A stretch of 17,621 bases of DNA from JAAZMX01 sp035388025 (lineage in GTDB: Bacteria > Patescibacteriota > Patescibacteriia > UBA2196 > GWA2-42-15). A model generated the notes under the pieces. It searched no databases, was not told the DNA's origin, and saw only the letters and a program-made list of their open reading frames with translations. Shown here piece after piece: positions 6,982-14,470 of this stretch; the first letter of the stretch is position 1, and each line of letters opens with the position of its first letter. Both the position numbers and the translations under genes were made by a program. Where the stretch lies: NCBI GenBank assembly GCA_035388025.1, contig DAOOPA010000017.1:1-17621 (forward strand), given 5' to 3'.

Positions 6982-7015
6982 TGTCTGGATTGCCCGGTCA
7001 AGCCGGGCAATGACA
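6982..7015 (-). repeat. TGTCAT-type hairpin repeat, copy 2 (opposite orientation)
   Basis: ATTGCCCGG (6989-6997) pairs perfectly with CCGGGCAAT (7003-7011) around TCAAG, and TGTC (6982-6985) pairs with GACA (7012-7015). Read on the - strand it starts TGTCATTGCCCGG, the same lead-in as copy 1. Similar REP-like sequences are widespread in bacterial spacers. Confidence 0.65.
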
Positions 7016-7037
7016 GAGGAATGTGTTTTTTAAAACT

Positions 7038-7901
7038 ATGACAGATATAAAATGGATAATTCTTGATATCGACGGCGTTATCGTGGGCGATAAAATCGGC
7101 TTTAATTCTCCAGACCCGCACCCGATAATAATTGAGCGTCTGCGAAAACTACATAAGTCAGGCGTGGGAATAAGTTTATGCACGGCCAAACCACACTTTG
7201 CTATTAGAAAAATAATCAACGACGCCAATTTGAATAATATCCATATCACTGACGGCGGCGGGGTGATCGTCGATCCGATTGATAAGATAGTCGCCAAGAA
7301 AAGAATAATTGACACTCATCTAGCCCAAGATGTTTTGCAAATGTGTCTTGATAATAATGTGTATGTGGAATTTTATACGGTTGATGATTATTTTATCCAA
7401 GATGGAAAAGAATCATCAATTACCAAAGACCACCGACATATTTTGCAACAAGAGCCTAGATTGCTCAAATCACTAAGCGTCGATTCGGTTAATTTTGAAA
7501 TTACAAAAATCATACCTATCGCGGTTGACGAGCAAGATAAGAAACGAGTGACAGACTTATTTCAAACGTTTGCCAAGGATTTGGAATTTAGTTGGAGCAT
7601 ACATCCGGCAGTTTTACCTTTGCAGTTTGGAATAGTAACCGCTTCGGGCGTTTCCAAGAGACAGGGATCAATAGATATTTCCGAAAATTCTGCTGTGGCT
7701 TTTGAGAATATGCTGGCTGTTGGCGATGGCACAAATGATTGGCAATTTATTGAGCTGTGTAAATATGGAGCAGCTATGGGAAATGGCTCATATGAACTCA
7801 AAAAATTAGTACTGGCCAAGGGTAAAGAATGCGGTTTTGTCGGGGGTTCGGTAAATGAGCACGGATTGATTGATATATTTGATCATTTTGAACTGGGTTA
7901 G
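7038..7901 (+). CDS. HAD-superfamily phosphatase, Cof-like (sugar-phosphate type)
   Basis: This 287-residue protein has all HAD motifs. LDIDGV supplies the nucleophile Asp10 and acid/base Asp12. The motif III Lys lies in SGVSKRQG, and motif IV GDGTND (229-234) binds magnesium. The cap between about 85 and 200 fits Cof-type (C2-capped) phosphatases, which dephosphorylate sugar phosphates and similar small metabolites; the substrate cannot be read from the sequence. I chose ATG 7038 because it gives the usual short lead to motif I. A GTG at 7023 would add five residues, but its GAGG is only three bases away, which is too close. The gene stands alone between the TGTCAT repeats and the secG promoter. 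Confidence 0.85.
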   Translation: MTDIKWIILDIDGVIVGDKIGFNSPDPHPIIIERLRKLHKSGVGISLCTAKPHFAIRKIINDANLNNIHITDGGGVIVDPIDKIVAKKRIIDTHLAQDVLQMCLDNNVYVEFYTVDDYFIQDGKESSITKDHRHILQQEPRLLKSLSVDSVNFEITKIIPIAVDEQDKKRVTDLFQTFAKDLEFSWSIHPAVLPLQFGIVTASGVSKRQGSIDISENSAVAFENMLAVGDGTNDWQFIELCKYGAAMGNGSYELKKLVLAKGKECGFVGGSVNEHGLIDIFDHFELG

Positions 7902-8010
7902 GGTTTATTGGCTCCTTGTCGCCGGATTCCTCTTTGAGAGACTACAGCGGAGAGGAAAATGATCAATTTACTAATTACTAATTACGAGTTGCTAGCTACT
8001 ATCACGCTTT

Positions 8011-8039
8011 TTGACAAAAAACCGCAAATCTGATATGCT
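8011..8039 (+). promoter_or_regulatory. Strong sigma70 promoter for secG and the peptide-binding protein
   Basis: A consensus TTGACA (8011-8016) and TATGCT (8034-8039) are separated by 17 bases. TGA directly before the -10 box gives an extended -10. The predicted start is near 8046, leaving a leader of about 74 bases before secG. This is the best promoter in the window. Confidence 0.8.
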
Positions 8040-8065
8040 AGAAAAGACTAAGCGGACTGACGCTT

Positions 8066-8113
8066 TAATCTAATATTATTAAGCTAATCTAAGAGGATTA
8101 CCTCTTTTTGTTT
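8066..8113 (+). promoter_or_regulatory. Attenuator-like leader of secG with alternative pairings
   Basis: AAGAGG (8091-8096) pairs with CCTCTT (8101-8106) around ATTA and is followed by a T-rich tail, as in an intrinsic terminator. TAATC (8085-8089) could instead pair with GATTA (8096-8100), which would break that stem. The octamer TAATCTAA occurs twice (8066-8073 and 8085-8092). The hairpin ends only 14 bases before the secG ATG. Regulation is inferred from these competing pairings. Confidence 0.45.
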
Positions 8114-8119
8114 CTATTT

Positions 8120-8335
8120 ATGCAGATTTTGGATATTTCACAGATCGTGGTCGCTATTCTACTCATTATTTCTATTCTTCTTCAAAACAGAGGCTCTGGA
8201 CTCGGGAGCGCTTTTGGCGGTGAAGGCAACATCTACATGGCCAAAAGAGGCGCCGAAAAGTTCATCTTTTGGGCCTCAATCGTCCTAGCCACGGCTTTCC
8301 TCGGACTTGGAGCCGCGCGCATCATCCTCCAATAA
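8120..8335 (+). CDS. secG: Preprotein translocase subunit SecG
   Basis: This 71-residue, two-helix membrane protein has segments at about residues 6-22 and 49-69, joined by the conserved SecG loop (LLQNRGSGLGSAFGGEGN). SecG associates with SecYE and assists SecA-driven protein export. ATG 8120 is preferred over the in-frame TTG at 8108, which lies in the T-tail of the leader hairpin. The gene follows a strong promoter and an attenuator-like leader, and it is separated by 6 bases from the peptide-binding protein gene, so the two are very likely co-transcribed. No Shine-Dalgarno sequence is visible; the upstream bases are almost all T. Confidence 0.93.
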   Translation: MQILDISQIVVAILLIISILLQNRGSGLGSAFGGEGNIYMAKRGAEKFIFWASIVLATAFLGLGAARIILQ

Positions 8336-8341
8336 AAATTT

Positions 8342-10270
8342 ATGACCGAAAACTCGCAGTCCCCGGCTGAAGCCAATAAGCCGGGTAACAAATTTTGGGC
8401 GATTTTAAAAAAATTGAATATTTTTGTTTATTTCAAAAAAAAGCGACCGGGCGACGAACAAGAGGCGGCTAATGGAAAAAATATAGATGAGATGCTGGTG
8501 GAAAAACTAAATACCCAAAGACTGCCCAGCTGGAAACAATTGAAATACATACCGAGATTTTTATCACCCAAAGAAAAAAATATCATGAGAGCGGCAGTTA
8601 TCATAATAGTAATGGCGCTCGGCTTGATGACTTATCTTTTGGTTAAGGATAATTTGGTAGAGAAACCGGCCAAGGGCGGGATTTACGCCGAAATGCTGGT
8701 CGGCGCGCCGCAAAACGTCAATCCTCTTTACGCGGCTTCAAACGAGGTGGACAAAGATTTGTTAAAATTAACTTTTTCCGGCCTAGTTGGCCAAAACAGC
8801 GAGGGCGAATTGATCGCCGATCTGGCGAAAGAATGGTTCATAAATGAAGCCAAAACTCAATATACCTTTAAACTGCGCGATGATATAGATTGGCCAGATG
8901 GAGAAAAATTTACCAGCGCTGATGTAATCTTTACGATCGAGGCCATCCAAAATCCAGTTTATGAGAGTCCGTTGCGCGCCAGCTGGACCGGAATCGCGGT
9001 CGAGGCGATTGACGAATACACCGTACAGTTCACCTTGCCAGCGGCCTATGACACCCTCTTGAAAAATCTAACCGTTGGCATCTTGCCGGCCCACCTTTGG
9101 CAAGATGTTATGCCGGGAAACGCCACCTTGGCAGAATTGAATCTAAAGCCGGTCGGACTGGGTCCTTATCAGTTTGACTCCTTTGTTAAAGACAAACAAG
9201 GCTATATAAAATCATACACTCTAAAAGCAAACGAAAATTATCATCTAGACGGACCATATATTGAAGAAATCACATTTAAATTTCAACCAACTTTTGAGGC
9301 GGCGGTTGATGCTCTGGAAAATAGAAACGCCGACGGATTGAGTTATCTGCCCCAAAATTTGAAAAATTTTTTAGAAACGCGCAAGGATTTGGTTTATTAT
9401 TCTGTTCCCCTGCCCCAATACACAGCCATCTTTTTCAATCAAACCAAAAATGCCGCTCTCGCTGATAAAAAAGTCCGAGAGGCATTAAGTCTGGCTATTA
9501 AAAAAAATAAAATAGTAGAGGAAGTGCTCTACAATGAGGCCACGGTGCTTGAAGGGCCTTTAACGCCAGGCATGCCCGGCTATGAAAAAGCAGGGGCTGA
9601 ACAATTTGATCTAGAAAAGGCCAAGGGTCTTTTGGCCGAGGCTGGTTGGCAGAAAAAAGAAATAACAGCTGAAGAAAGCAAAGAAGCCACGACAACTGAG
9701 GGTCAGCTGGAAAGCGATGGCAACGGTTGGAGTAAATTTTTATTTAAAAATGGCCAAGAACTTACAATAGAAATTACCACGACCGATCAGCCACAATCAC
9801 TGGCTATTGGCGAATTAATTCAAAAATACTGGCAAGGCATCGGAGTCAAGGTGAACTTAAAAACCTCGGAGGCCGCTAAAATACAAAAGGAAGTAATCGC
9901 GGAAAGAAATTTTGAAGCTTTACTGTTTGGGGAAATACTCGGCGGTGAATTGGATCTTTATCCTTTTTGGCATTCCAGCGCAATCGGTAATCAGGGATTG
10001 AATATTGCCGCCTGGCGGAGCGAATTGGGTGATAAACTTTTGGAGGCTATCAGAAAAGAAACAAATCAAGAAGAAAAGGCTAAAAAGCTAAAAGAGCTAG
10101 ATATCCTAATTCGGACCGATCTGCCGGCAATATTTCTTTATAACCCCAACTATACGTATGTCATAGCTGATAAAATCAAAGGGGTTGACCTGAAAAAAGT
10201 AATTGACTCGGCAGACAGATTAAATGGCATTACCGGCTGGTATATAAAAACAAAAAAAGGATTCAAATAA
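8342..10270 (+). CDS. Membrane-anchored peptide ABC-type substrate-binding protein (SBP family 5)
   Basis: This 642-residue protein belongs to the DppA/OppA-like family 5 solute-binding proteins, which capture peptides outside the cell for an ABC importer. Signature features include GAPQNVNPLYAA, LRDDIDWPDGEKFTSADVIFTI, VQFTLPAAYDTLL and KKVREALSLAIKKNKIVEEVL. Instead of a cleavable lipoprotein signal it has a charged N-terminal segment of about 80 residues, then one membrane helix at about 83-103, so the binding domain would be tethered outside and the tail stay in the cytoplasm. No permease or ATPase gene is adjacent, so it may use a remote transporter or serve another role. It starts 6 bases after secG in one transcription unit. 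The start has no Shine-Dalgarno sequence. Confidence 0.9.
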   Translation: MTENSQSPAEANKPGNKFWAILKKLNIFVYFKKKRPGDEQEAANGKNIDEMLVEKLNTQRLPSWKQLKYIPRFLSPKEKNIMRAAVIIIVMALGLMTYLLVKDNLVEKPAKGGIYAEMLVGAPQNVNPLYAASNEVDKDLLKLTFSGLVGQNSEGELIADLAKEWFINEAKTQYTFKLRDDIDWPDGEKFTSADVIFTIEAIQNPVYESPLRASWTGIAVEAIDEYTVQFTLPAAYDTLLKNLTVGILPAHLWQDVMPGNATLAELNLKPVGLGPYQFDSFVKDKQGYIKSYTLKANENYHLDGPYIEEITFKFQPTFEAAVDALENRNADGLSYLPQNLKNFLETRKDLVYYSVPLPQYTAIFFNQTKNAALADKKVREALSLAIKKNKIVEEVLYNEATVLEGPLTPGMPGYEKAGAEQFDLEKAKGLLAEAGWQKKEITAEESKEATTTEGQLESDGNGWSKFLFKNGQELTIEITTTDQPQSLAIGELIQKYWQGIGVKVNLKTSEAAKIQKEVIAERNFEALLFGEILGGELDLYPFWHSSAIGNQGLNIAAWRSELGDKLLEAIRKETNQEEKAKKLKELDILIRTDLPAIFLYNPNYTYVIADKIKGVDLKKVIDSADRLNGITGWYIKTKKGFK

Positions 10271-10325
10271 ATCCATAAATTCTACTAGGCTTCAGGCGGT
10301 GCAAGCTGGCCTGTCAATGTCTCGG

Positions 10326-10407
10326 GCCGATGTGGTGAAATTGGTAGACACGCAGTGTTCAGAACGCTGTGGGGAAACCCGTGGGAGTTCGAGTCTCCCC
10401 ATCGGCA
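10326..10407 (+). tRNA. tRNA-Leu (anticodon CAG), CCA not encoded
   Basis: This is a class II tRNA with a long variable arm. The acceptor GCCGATG pairs with CATCGGC, the D-region is GTGAAATTGGTAGACAC, and the anticodon stem CAGTG/CGCTG has the loop TTCAGAA with CAG at 10360-10362. The variable arm is TGGGGAAACCCGT and the T-arm is GGGAG/CTCCC around TTCGAGT, with discriminator A. The bases after it (TAG) are not CCA, so CCA must be added enzymatically, unlike tRNA-Arg at 2426. It lies 55 bases after the peptide-binding protein gene and heads a row of two tRNA-Leu relics. Confidence 0.95.
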
Positions 10408-10410
10408 TAG

Positions 10411-10486
10411 GCACTGGCAGGCGGGTGCGCTAGCTTCAGGAGCTAGCGAGAGCAATCTCGTGGAAGTTCTAATCCTCTCGAGGGCA
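10411..10486 (+). pseudogene. Degenerate tRNA-Leu relic 1 (CAG loop kept)
   Basis: The anticodon arm is perfect: CTAGC/GCTAG around TTCAGGA, with anticodon CAG at 10437-10439. A class II variable arm follows (GAGA GCAA TCTC). The T-arm is damaged: GGAAG/CCTCT has a mismatch, and the loop TTCTAAT has T where a purine is expected. The 3' acceptor strand CGAGGGC has no 5' partner (GCCCTCG is absent), and the D-arm is not recognisable. It resembles a different tRNA-Leu from the intact copy, so it is not a simple duplicate. Probably non-functional. Confidence 0.7.
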
Positions 10487-10562
10487 TTTGAAGCGGGGCG
10501 GGCTCCATATTCAGAATGCTGTGGGGAAACCCGCAGGAGTTAGAGTTTCACCATCGGCACCA
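10487..10562 (+). pseudogene. Degenerate tRNA-Leu relic 2 (3' half, with CCA)
   Basis: Bases 10509-10559 match the 3' part of the intact tRNA-Leu (10357-10407) at 44 of 51 positions. The TTCAGAA loop, the variable arm GGGGAAACCC and the acceptor end CATCGGCA are identical. The T-stem and loop are disrupted (TTAGAGT, TTCAC) and the 5' half is unrecognisable. Unlike the intact gene, it carries an encoded CCA (10560-10562). It ends 11 bases before the next protein gene. Confidence 0.75.
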
Positions 10563-10573
10563 ATTAATTTAAT

Positions 10574-11038
10574 ATGACTAGCGTTGATTTTAAAAAATTA
10601 ATCCAAGAAATAGTAAAACTAGCTTGCGAGTTAAAAGATAAATACACTTCGGAAAAAGACGCGCCAGTAAATTATGCGGCAATATTTTCCCAAAATGATA
10701 AGGAATACGATGGCTTTTATAAATTGGCTGAACAGATAGGCCAAATCATTCAACACACACCGACCGGTGATCTCTTTGCTATTGAGGGATTGGATACTGT
10801 GGCTGGTGAACTCCATTTGCTGAAAGTGCGCCAGCCAGAGCCTAATAAACCAGAGCGCGGATATGCGGATTTTACAGTCAGCGGTTACGCCACTTTTAAG
10901 AAAACATATTTGCCAAAAACTGGATTTAGATTAATCCAACGTCAGGATCATGAGATGATCGAATTGATAGACCCAGCATTTAATGCGAGGACATATTTTT
11001 CTAACCCGCCCTTGGGTCAACTGCTAGGGCTAAGATAG
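10574..11038 (+). CDS. Hypothetical protein
   Basis: This 154-residue protein has no family I recognise. There is no signal peptide and no membrane segment. Residues 1-60 look helical and charged. A probable beta-rich part (about 65-140) includes DLFAIEGLDTVAGELHLLKVR, split here as two strands around a Gly, followed by GYADFTVSGYATFKK and GFRLIQRQDHEMIELID. The composition resembles the neighbouring housekeeping genes, so it is probably native. It follows the tRNA-Leu relics by 11 bases and precedes the RNase J leader. A stand-alone cytoplasmic protein is the most that can be said. Confidence 0.75.
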   Translation: MTSVDFKKLIQEIVKLACELKDKYTSEKDAPVNYAAIFSQNDKEYDGFYKLAEQIGQIIQHTPTGDLFAIEGLDTVAGELHLLKVRQPEPNKPERGYADFTVSGYATFKKTYLPKTGFRLIQRQDHEMIELIDPAFNARTYFSNPPLGQLLGLR

Positions 11039-11137
11039 GGTTTGATAGGGCGATAGTTATTTAATTCAATTTCAACTTCTCTTCTATTTCGGCTCCAAGT
11101 GCCAGAAAATAATTTTGGGTAAATGGAACCAAACAAC

Positions 11138-11170
11138 CTACCTTGGCGGTTTTAACCACAAAGAAGGTAG
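11138..11170 (+). promoter_or_regulatory. Long stem-loop in the RNase J upstream region
   Basis: CTACCTT (11138-11144) pairs perfectly with AAGGTAG (11164-11170). The loop contains a second small stem, GGTT/AACC (11148-11157). It ends 36 bases before the RNase J start in an AT-rich stretch. Whether it lies in the transcript is unknown, as no clear promoter places the start. Confidence 0.45.
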
Positions 11171-11206
11171 AATTATTAATTAAAATATTTATTATTAAAC
11201 ATTTTT

Positions 11207-13348
11207 ATGATTGTAAAAAGAACGAATCGACTTGACAATAAGTCGAGGCAAGATGCTGTCTTTAGTTACACCGACATGCACAAAAGAAATAATGAACGGC
11301 CAAGTACTTCATCTGTTTATCGCAGATCTTATGCTAATGGCCCCAGAAACCCGATGGTCGCCTTGTCTGACAGCCGGCGCAATACAGCGTCAGCTCCAAG
11401 TCGAAGATACACCCGGCCGAGTGAGGTGAATAAACCAACGAATAACGCAATGAATACGAGCGGACAAGTCCGCAAAGAAACAACCAGACCAAATTTTAGC
11501 CGCCGATACACGCCCAACAGAGAATTGACAAAAGACAATCAACCCCATAATCAAATGAGCCCGGTAAATAAAATACCACCGGAAAACAAAAAACCGCTGG
11601 AAAAAACCAGTGGCGCGGTCAGCAAAGTTTTTAAAAAGATGACCGGCGGCAAGCAAGGAATATTGAGAATCGTCCCGCTTGGCGGTTGTGAAGAAGTCGG
11701 CCGGAATATGACCGTATTTGAATACGTGGAAAACGGCAATGAAAAGAATAAGGATATTATCATTTTAGACATGGGTTTGCAATTTCCGGAAGAAGACATG
11801 CCGGGAATCGATTACATCATCCCCAATATTGAATATCTCAAAGGACAAGAAAAAAATGTCCGCGCGGTGGTTTTTTCTCACGGTCACCTGGATCATATTG
11901 GCGCGGCCCCGATTCTCTTGGAAAAATTGGGCAATCCGCCAGTGATCGGGCGCAATCTGACGATTGAGATGATTAAACACCGTCTGGAAGATTACAAAAA
12001 AGGCTCCAGCAAAAATTTAAAAACGATCTATATAAAAGATATAAAAGATCAATTGTCTTTTGGTAATTTCAAGCTAAAATTTTTCGCGGTGGAACACTCT
12101 ATTATGGATGCGGTGGGCGTAATTTTGGAGACGCCGGCCGGAACGGCTATTCACCCTGGCGACTGGACTATGGAAACTGACCCCCAAGGCCGACCAGCGG
12201 TTGATTACCGCCATCTGGCCAATCTCAAAACGCCAACCATTCTGATGTTGGAAAGCTTGGCGGCTACACATCAAAGCGGCGGTAAAAAAGTGACTGAGAA
12301 AGAGATGCTTGAAAACCTAACCAGGATTATCACCGAAGCGCCAAGCAGGATTATTATTGGCACTTTTGCCTCACAAGTAGAACGGATTAAACAAATTATC
12401 GACATCGCTTCCAGCATGGGCAAAAAAATCGCCTTGGATGGCTTTAGCATGAAGATGAATATTGAAATCGCCCAAAAGCTCGGTTACGTGAAGCTCAACA
12501 AAAATGCCTTGATTGCCATTAATGATATTCACAAATACCCAGACAATAAAATCTTGATTCTATGTACCGGCGCTCAGGGCGAGAGCAACGCGGTGATGTC
12601 GCGCATTATCAATAACAGCCATCGCTTTATAAAAATTAAAAAAGACGACACGGTAGTTTTTTCTTCGTCCATCATCCCGGGAAACGAGAAGACTATTCAG
12701 CGTCTGAAAGATAATATGTACCGACTGTCGGACAATATTATCCACTCGGATATCATGGATGTACACGTGAGCGGACATGGCGACGTGGATGACATCAAGG
12801 AGATACTAAAACAAATTCAGCCGACTTATTTCATGCCAGTCTACGCCAACCACTATATGCTGAAAGAAGCGGCCAAGGTGGCGGTAAGCACCGGATTTAA
12901 AAAAGAAAATATTTTCGTGCCGGATAATGGTTCGATAATAGAATTCCCGACCAACGGGAGGCCAAAAATACTTGATAAAAAAGTGCCAACCGACTACGTA
13001 TTCGTGGATGGACTGGGCGTGGGCGATATTTCCCATGTCGTACTTCGCGACCGGCAGATGATGGCGGGCGATGGCATGCTCGTGGTCATCGCGACGGTCA
13101 GCAAAAAAACCGGCAAGCTCCTACACTCACCAGATATCATCTCGCGCGGTTTTATTTATATGAAGGAAAACAAGAAAATCATTGAGGACACGCGCAATAA
13201 GGTCAAAAAAATATTAAATGATACGGACCCCAAAATCGAGGCTTTCCCGGATTATCTCAAGAATAAAATCCGCAATGATGTGGGGCAATTCCTGTTTTCC
13301 AAGACCGAACGTCGGCCGATGATCTTGCCAGTGGTGATCGAGGTGTAG
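11207..13348 (+). CDS. rnj: Ribonuclease J with a long disordered basic N-terminus
   Basis: This 713-residue protein is a metallo-beta-lactamase/beta-CASP ribonuclease of the RNase J family, with endo- and 5'-exonuclease roles in mRNA decay and rRNA maturation. The core starts near residue 149 (ILRIVPLGGCEEVGRN). The zinc motif HGHLDH is at 225-230, further family motifs are AVEHSIMDAVG, AIHPGDW and HVSGHGDVDDI, and the C-terminal domain ends at PVVIEV. The core of about 565 residues is normal length. The preceding 148 residues are an unusual Arg/Asn/Ser/Pro-rich extension with three RRSY/RRYT motifs (39-42, 66-69, 99-102), probably unstructured and RNA- or membrane-interacting. ATG 11207 follows an AT-rich leader without a Shine-Dalgarno sequence. 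The frame has no break, so the extension appears real. Confidence 0.94.
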   Translation: MIVKRTNRLDNKSRQDAVFSYTDMHKRNNERPSTSSVYRRSYANGPRNPMVALSDSRRNTASAPSRRYTRPSEVNKPTNNAMNTSGQVRKETTRPNFSRRYTPNRELTKDNQPHNQMSPVNKIPPENKKPLEKTSGAVSKVFKKMTGGKQGILRIVPLGGCEEVGRNMTVFEYVENGNEKNKDIIILDMGLQFPEEDMPGIDYIIPNIEYLKGQEKNVRAVVFSHGHLDHIGAAPILLEKLGNPPVIGRNLTIEMIKHRLEDYKKGSSKNLKTIYIKDIKDQLSFGNFKLKFFAVEHSIMDAVGVILETPAGTAIHPGDWTMETDPQGRPAVDYRHLANLKTPTILMLESLAATHQSGGKKVTEKEMLENLTRIITEAPSRIIIGTFASQVERIKQIIDIASSMGKKIALDGFSMKMNIEIAQKLGYVKLNKNALIAINDIHKYPDNKILILCTGAQGESNAVMSRIINNSHRFIKIKKDDTVVFSSSIIPGNEKTIQRLKDNMYRLSDNIIHSDIMDVHVSGHGDVDDIKEILKQIQPTYFMPVYANHYMLKEAAKVAVSTGFKKENIFVPDNGSIIEFPTNGRPKILDKKVPTDYVFVDGLGVGDISHVVLRDRQMMAGDGMLVVIATVSKKTGKLLHSPDIISRGFIYMKENKKIIEDTRNKVKKILNDTDPKIEAFPDYLKNKIRNDVGQFLFSKTERRPMILPVVIEV

Positions 13349-13412
13349 GATGTAGAATGTATAAAGTATAAAGTATATTTACAATAGGGATTAATTGTAA
13401 TATATTAATGTT

Positions 13413-14411
13413 ATGAATAACAACAATAAACCAATAATATTTTCGGGGATAAAGGCGACGGGCAAAATGCACATCGGCAATTATTTGGGTGCGGTGAAAA
13501 ACTGGGTGACACTCCAAAATAGCGGTCAGTATCTGACGATTTATTCGATCGTTGATCTACATTCACTGACAATCGATATCGGGCGAGCAGAACTGTCCGG
13601 CAATATAATGGACATGGCGATTGATCTTTTGGCGGCCGGAATTGATCCTGACAAATCAATGTTTTTTATCCAATCACACGTCAAGGAACACGCTGAATTA
13701 GCGTGGATTTTAAATTGTCTTTTGCCGGTAGTAGAATTGGAAAAAATGACTCAATACAAAGACAAGGCCAAACAACACAAAGACAATATCAATATGGGTT
13801 TATTTGACTATCCGGCGCTAATGGCGGCCGATATTTTGCTTTACCACGCAACAGTAGTGCCGGTCGGCGATGACCAAGACCAGCATGTGGAGTTGACTCG
13901 AAAAGCGGCGAAGAAATTTAATAACCGCTGGGGCGAATATTTTGCCGAGCCAAAGACGCTTCTCACTAAAGTGCCGAGGCTAATGGCTCTGAATGATCCA
14001 AGTAAAAAAATGAGTAAAGACTTGGGACCGAAATCATATATTGCTATGAATGATAGCCCAGAAGAAATCAAGGACAAAATCAGCAAGGCCGTGACGGATA
14101 CTGGCGGTGGCAAGAATGGTAACGGCGGCAAAAATTTATTGGATTTATTTGAAATGTTTGTGGATGACGAGCAGATTACCAATAAATTTAAGGAAGATTA
14201 CAAAAATGGCGATTTGCAATACGCGAAATTCAAACCGATGCTCGCCAGTGTGATTATTGGCGCTTTGAAACCGATTCAGGAAAGAAGACGCGAGCTGGAA
14301 AAGAATCAAGATTATGTAATGAGAGTATTGAAAAACGGTGCCGAGCAAGCCAGAGCGATAGCCGAGGAAACAATGAGAGAGGTCAGGGAGAGAGTGGGGC
14401 TGATGAACTAA
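13413..14411 (+). CDS. trpS: Tryptophan--tRNA ligase
   Basis: This 332-residue class Ic aminoacyl-tRNA synthetase charges tRNA-Trp using ATP. The HIGH-type motif is HIGN at residues 20-23 (GKMHIGNYLGA), and the KMSKS-type motif is KMSK at 199-202. Also present are GLFDYPALMAADILLY, which lines the tryptophan site, and PVGDDQDQHVELTR, the usual TrpRS block. Length is typical. A Gly/Asn-rich stretch (TGGGKNGNGGKN) follows the KMSK region and looks like a flexible loop. The gene is 64 bases after RNase J, in the same direction and possibly in the same transcript, with a terminator right after it. No Shine-Dalgarno sequence is seen. Confidence 0.97.
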   Translation: MNNNNKPIIFSGIKATGKMHIGNYLGAVKNWVTLQNSGQYLTIYSIVDLHSLTIDIGRAELSGNIMDMAIDLLAAGIDPDKSMFFIQSHVKEHAELAWILNCLLPVVELEKMTQYKDKAKQHKDNINMGLFDYPALMAADILLYHATVVPVGDDQDQHVELTRKAAKKFNNRWGEYFAEPKTLLTKVPRLMALNDPSKKMSKDLGPKSYIAMNDSPEEIKDKISKAVTDTGGGKNGNGGKNLLDLFEMFVDDEQITNKFKEDYKNGDLQYAKFKPMLASVIIGALKPIQERRRELEKNQDYVMRVLKNGAEQARAIAEETMREVRERVGLMN

Positions 14412-14444
14412 GCGAGTTGGTAATCTAACAGTTCGGAAACGCAA

Positions 14445-14470
14445 AGGGCGCGAGCGATTGCGCTCTTTTT
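14445..14470 (+). terminator. Intrinsic terminator of trpS
   Basis: AGGGCGC (14445-14451) pairs with GCGCTCT (14460-14466, one G-T pair) and runs into T5 (14466-14470). An alternative shorter stem, GAGCG/CGCTC with an ATTG loop, is also possible. It lies 33 bases past the trpS stop. Confidence 0.82.

Noticed and set aside
7927..7957. TTCCTCT/AGAGGAA inverted repeat as terminator of the HAD gene
   Set aside because: The loop is 17 bases long and no T-run follows; pairing of this length is expected by chance.
8108..8110. TTG as the secG start
   Set aside because: It lies in the T-rich tail of the leader hairpin and adds four residues not typical of SecG; ATG 8120 gives the normal N-terminus.
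10355..10543. Open frame of 62 codons across the tRNA-Leu region
   Set aside because: It starts inside the intact tRNA-Leu and runs through both tRNA relics; the base pattern is explained by tRNA arms.
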